Shown here: one piece after another, positions 20,744 to 23,733 of the stretch | How the letters are laid out: every line of letters begins with the position of its first letter | How positions within the stretch are numbered: the stretch's first letter is position 1 | Assembly: GCA_019648995.1 (NCBI GenBank) | Contig: BLXT01005595.1 | Span: 1,746,213-1,769,945, forward strand | DNA length: 23,733 bases | DNA from: Plakobranchus ocellatus | Taxonomy: Eukaryota > Mollusca > Gastropoda > Plakobranchidae | Direction: 5' to 3' | Translations under genes and position numbers: made by a program | Notes under the pieces: model-generated | The model's database searches: none | What the model was told of the DNA's origin: nothing | What the model saw: only the letters and a program-made list of their open reading frames with translations

Positions 20744-21069
20744 CTTGAAGAAAAAGAGTTGATAAAAATGTTATTTTTTAAAGGATTTCAATGAAGTAAA
20801 GACCAAACTAAAGTAGAAAAATTGAACAAGTGCAAAAGACAAATACTAATATCTATTTCATAGTTTACAAAAGAGGAAATAAAGCCTAGAATAACCCTTT
20901 TTCATCAGACCAGTTATCTCCCCTTGCTTCCCTGAAGGGCATGGTCATAAATCAGCAGGTGTTAGGGTGAGCAGTACCTGTGCTTTACTTTTTGGGTGCT
21001 TATCAAGTAGGAATTTTAACAACCTTACGCTGCTAAAGGCAATATAGAAAAACAAATGTTCAGCTTGTT

Positions 21070-21730
21070 AGTGGTTTTCGTCGCCGTGTTTTGTCAGCAC
21101 AATATATTTCTACACTGAGCACTTATTCTGTACAACTTTCACAAAGCTCATAGAGCTTGAGGCCCCGCTTTGTAGGTTAGTCTCTCTTTCATATATACTT
21201 TGAATCTGGGGCAACCTTTGAAAGGCACCATTGCCTCATCAATACAGATGTCCTGGTGTGGCTCATACATCTCTTTGAATTTTTCATTGAGGTAAGTTAC
21301 ATATGGTGGAATTTTGTGGATTGGATCATGATCTGGGCTGTCTGAAGGGAGGAAAGTGTCGTTATCTGCAATGTGTAAGAAGGCAAGAATAGAAAGTTAG
21401 CACTCTCTCTCCATGACCTTTGAGCAGCACGAAGAGTGGAGAGAAGGATGCTGGGTCCAGTAGCCATGCAGAGTAGGTTTTTTCCTCAAACCTATGTCCA
21501 GAGAGATCGCAGTAAAGTCTCAAAACTCTTGAAGAGTCACAGGCTTCCATTCTCTGAATCTGCTGTGATGGGCAGCAACCCAAGGTTTTTTGTATTGATG
21601 ACTGATATTACATATTGATTTCACTCTTCCACAAAGCAATAAATTCATCGTAGAATATGTTTGAACATGATCGCCAATGTCTGTTCCAGACAAAGCACCT
21701 AAAGAGATTTCAACTTTTCAACAAAGGAAA
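21070..21730 (-). pseudogene. piggyBac transposase, N-terminal/catalytic half (relic)
   Basis: On the minus strand, in order: W-K-P-V-T-L-Q-E-F (about 21530-21560) and G-L-R-K-K-P-T-L-H-G-Y-W near 21475, then F-L-H-I-A-D-N (about 21365-21390). Next come P-P-Y-V-T-Y-L-N-E-K-F-K-E-M-Y-E-P and D-E-A-M-V-P-F-K-G, whose Asp (21238-21240) matches the first catalytic Asp of piggyBac transposases. After a one-base frameshift come P-T-K-R-G-L-K-L-Y-E-L-C-E-S and V-E-I-Y. Stops and frameshifts make it inactive. The protein breaks off here and resumes at 18185 with almost nothing missing, judging by typical family spacing, so the two relics are most simply halves of one element. Confidence 0.85.
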
Positions 21731-21832
21731 AGATTTTCGGAGCATGCATTAGACTGTGGGGACTGTGATAGTAACCAACATAAATCTTGAATTTGCGCAA
21801 ATCATGTCGGGATAAAATCTATTATCAATTAA

Positions 21833-22043
21833 TTTTACATTTTATTACACATTGAAATAGTTAAAACAAGAACTTAATATAGTGCAATCTTTATCTTTCA
21901 ATTAGGAAGCATGCGGTAAAAAAAACAGCTGTTTTTTCTGATGCAATTTATGATGCCTTGCGTGTTGTTATCATTTACTTACAAGTGCTTGAAAACAGGC
22001 AATTTTGTTCAACTGATAGGGAAAAAACGTGCTATATTAGTGG
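21833..22043 (-). mobile_element. Retrocopied 3' end (R2) with 15-bp duplication
   Basis: A 211-bp insert flanked by the perfect direct repeat TCTATTATCAATTAA at 21818-21832 and 22044-22058. On the minus strand it ends with AATAAA (21841-21846 on the + strand) and a short A-rich end next to the duplication. It is about 95% identical to R1 (18326-18527). This is what a short, 5'-truncated product of LINE-driven reverse transcription looks like: either the tail of a LINE/SINE or of a cellular transcript. Confidence 0.8.
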
Positions 22044-22334
22044 TCTATTATCAATTAAAATGTCATTTTAGCATTTTGCTCTAAAACCATATCACACAAT
22101 AGGGGTAATCAAGTCTTTTCCGAAGAGTGCCAGATGGCCGATGAAATGATGCATTTTTTCATGGCTTAGGTTTTAATGCAAGCTGACTTAATAGCAGCCG
22201 CTAGGAATGTGCAGCTAGCAAATGATAGCCACCCTATCAAAGTGAACATTTTATAAAAGAATTGATAAACTTTGGGATTTAAGATTTGCACTCTAAAACA
22301 TTTTAGGAACCAGCTATGATACTCCATCTTTCAG

Positions 22335-22517
22335 AAACACAAGCAAGATGCTGCAGAGACTACACTAAATGGAAGCAGCAGAAATAGGGACAACAATATC
22401 TCCAGCAACCTTAACGACAAGAGCAGTGATTTGCCACGAGTATTCACACCAGTGTACCTATCAGAAAACTCTCTCAGCCACATTACTCAAGAGTCAGGTG
22501 GAAAGACTTCTAATAAA
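22335..22517 (+). CDS. Zinc-finger protein, exon G
   Basis: Internal exon of 183 nt (61 codons), phase 0 at both ends: acceptor TTTCAG, donor AAA|GTGAGA. The frame is open throughout and reads a hydrophilic, Asn/Ser/Asp-rich sequence (N-G-S-S-R-N-R-D-N-N, S-S-N-L-N-D-K-S-S-D), followed by a short less polar block L-P-R-V-F-T-P-V-Y-L-S-E-N-S-L. No Cys, so no zinc finger; probably disordered. It was chosen because of its splice sites, matching phase and loss of AT-rich intron composition. The donor is acceptable but not consensus. Confidence 0.78.
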
Positions 22518-23024
22518 GTGAGAGAAAAACACGCATTTATGAGTGATATCTAAGTACAGTCAGTCCATGATTGATGTTTCACATTTCAGACTAACACTTT
22601 TTTTTAACCGTTAGGAGAGATGATCAACAGTTAATTTTGAGTATCTACAAAATCTCTTGACTCAGTGCAGCAAATCAGTTTCACAGCATCAAGTTTGAAC
22701 AAAATGTATATATCTCTCTTTTGGTATGAGATGCTCAGATTTGGCACTTCTTATTTGATAAGATCCAATTTAGAAATTTTCCTAAATGAACTCAACTGAG
22801 CCTGGGATTAATAATAAAAAGGGTTGACCAACACTGTATAGGAATTTTTGGTAAGATCTGTAGGCTTGGCCTTAAAACTTGAAAAATGTGGGTCAATAAC
22901 TTTTTCATCGATTTTAATTTTTCTTTACTCACAGCAAATAAAGTAATTTAGTTAAATATAGAATGTTTAGTCTTTATTTCCCATTTCATACACTCTTATC
23001 AATTTAGCTCTTTTCTTTTTGAAG
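22518..23024 (+). other. Intron 7
   Basis: 507 bp from donor GTGAGA to acceptor TTTTTGAAG, preceded by a T-rich tract. AT-rich; nothing else seen. Confidence 0.75.
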
Positions 23025-23270
23025 GCCAAATACACATCACTGAGGAAGAGCCTTGTCCCTCAAGATGCTCGTCAGGTTCTTGCAAGTGACAGCAACAATA
23101 ATACAGCACAACCAAGAACTCAAAATTCTGGCAGTGTTACCAAGAAAAGTAATGCTGACTGTGGAGGCTCTGTGCTTCACTCCTATGGAGATACAATGAA
23201 AGCCTATGACCTTAGACGTGGGCAAGAGGTGGAAGTCAAGATGAGCGCAGAACTGACAGATTCAGAGGCT
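23025..23270 (+). CDS. Zinc-finger protein, exon H
   Basis: Internal exon of 246 nt (82 codons), phase 0 at both ends; acceptor TTTTGAAG, consensus donor GCT|GTAAGG. It codes for a polar, Ser/Asn/Lys-rich stretch (S-D-S-N-N-N-T-A-Q, S-G-S-V-T-K-K-S-N) with a more structured-looking end, Y-D-L-R-R-G-Q-E-V-E-V-K-M-S-A-E-L-T. No domain recognised. The frame runs on past the donor to a stop at 23330. If the donor were not used, the protein would end there after about 19 more residues (containing V-L-H-V-L-G-L-L-Q-R-V-K-E-R-K). The strong donor makes splicing to an exon outside the window more likely. Confidence 0.8.
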
Positions 23271-23733
23271 GTAAGGCAATTTGTTTTACATGTTTTAGGT
23301 CTCTTGCAGAGAGTTAAAGAGAGGAAATAGTTACGAATCCATCATCTGAAAATATCTCAACTTTTTTTTTTTTTTTACCTGTATTTCAGCAACACTGGGT
23401 GTTGAGAAGCTTCAAATCTAAATATAGACATACTTCTTTTAATTCCATTTAACACCATCAATTTCTTTCACATCCTTAAGCAGTATTAAGGCTTCTTACA
23501 AGCACATTTTTTTCCTTCTTGATATTTTGCCATAGTTTTTCATTTCAGACAATATCACTGTCCTTGATTTTTTTTACCATTCTTAGGGTTTGTTGTTTGA
23601 CATCTACAAAAAAAAATGGGAGTCTCTTGCCATGGCATTGTATATAACAATTTTGTTTTTAATAAGCACCAGGGTATTCCAAACAAATTGAAAATCAATA
23701 ACAAATATGTGCATGTAAAATGGCGAATCCCCC
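23271..23733 (+). other. Start of intron 8 (or 3' untranslated end)
   Basis: AT-rich sequence after the donor GTAAGG, with a T14 tract near 23362-23375. No further exon is recognisable before the window ends. Confidence 0.6.

Larger units (their letters stand above)
14671..22334 (+). other. Intron 6
   Basis: 7664 bp, the longest intron in view, from donor GTAAGT to acceptor TTTCAG. It is filled with decayed mobile elements listed separately. Stretches I cannot assign: 15830-17330, AT-rich with A- and T-runs and possibly the non-coding end of the piggyBac element; 19260-19865; 20757-21060; and 22060-22330. No exon of the host gene is evident inside, and exons F and G are both phase 0 at the join. 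Confidence 0.8.

Noticed and set aside
18326..22043. R1 and R2 as long terminal repeats of an LTR retrotransposon with 3.3 kb between them
   Set aside because: The interval has no gag-pol content but half a piggyBac and a LINE, R2 has its own target duplication, and the ends are not TG...CA.

Overview
The window is a piece of an AT-rich animal nuclear genome. It shows one spliced protein-coding gene on the + strand, long introns full of decayed transposable elements, satellite arrays and one assembly gap (N run 11506-11549). The relic families and the frequent AGATCT hexamer would suit a mollusc or other lophotrochozoan, but nothing here proves the species. No bacterial features, CRISPR array, rRNA or convincing tRNA gene was seen.

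The gene: eight exons (523-823, 3227-3458, 4176-4219, 7273-7390, 12245-12392, 14599-14670, 22335-22517, 23025-23270) join with matching phases into one open frame of 448 codons, open at both ends because the gene starts before and ends after the window. It encodes part of a C2H2 zinc-finger protein: the second half of one finger, a glutamine-rich segment, a PTDLS motif of the kind bound by the CtBP corepressor, then two adjacent fingers, then a polar, low-complexity tail. This points to a nuclear DNA-binding regulator, perhaps a repressor. I could not assign it to a named family.

The introns: intron 3 (4220-7272) holds a minus-strand 3' end of a non-LTR retrotransposon, a degenerate ~90-bp tandem repeat and a GC-rich hairpin. 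Intron 4 (7391-12244) holds two abutting satellite arrays: three ~540-bp monomers (7605-9270), then about 2.7 monomers of ~382 bp (9285-10290). The first array carries a conserved box ending GTAACACC roughly every 180 bp, nine times. Related boxes recur further right, towards the gap flanked by (TA)n and (TCAC)n. Intron 5 carries a 171-bp foldback (MITE-like) element.

Intron 6 (14671-22334) is a transposon graveyard. From left to right it has a non-LTR element whose 5' part is inverted against its 3' part (a twin-priming signature), the C-terminal half of a piggyBac transposase (minus strand), an unidentified minus-strand coding relic ending in a poly(A)-signal-bearing repeat, a 5'-truncated RNase H-bearing non-LTR element with target-site duplications, the N-terminal and catalytic part of the piggyBac transposase (minus strand), and a 211-bp retrocopy of the poly(A)-signal repeat flanked by a perfect 15-bp target-site duplication. 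The layout suggests a piggyBac copy later split by other insertions.
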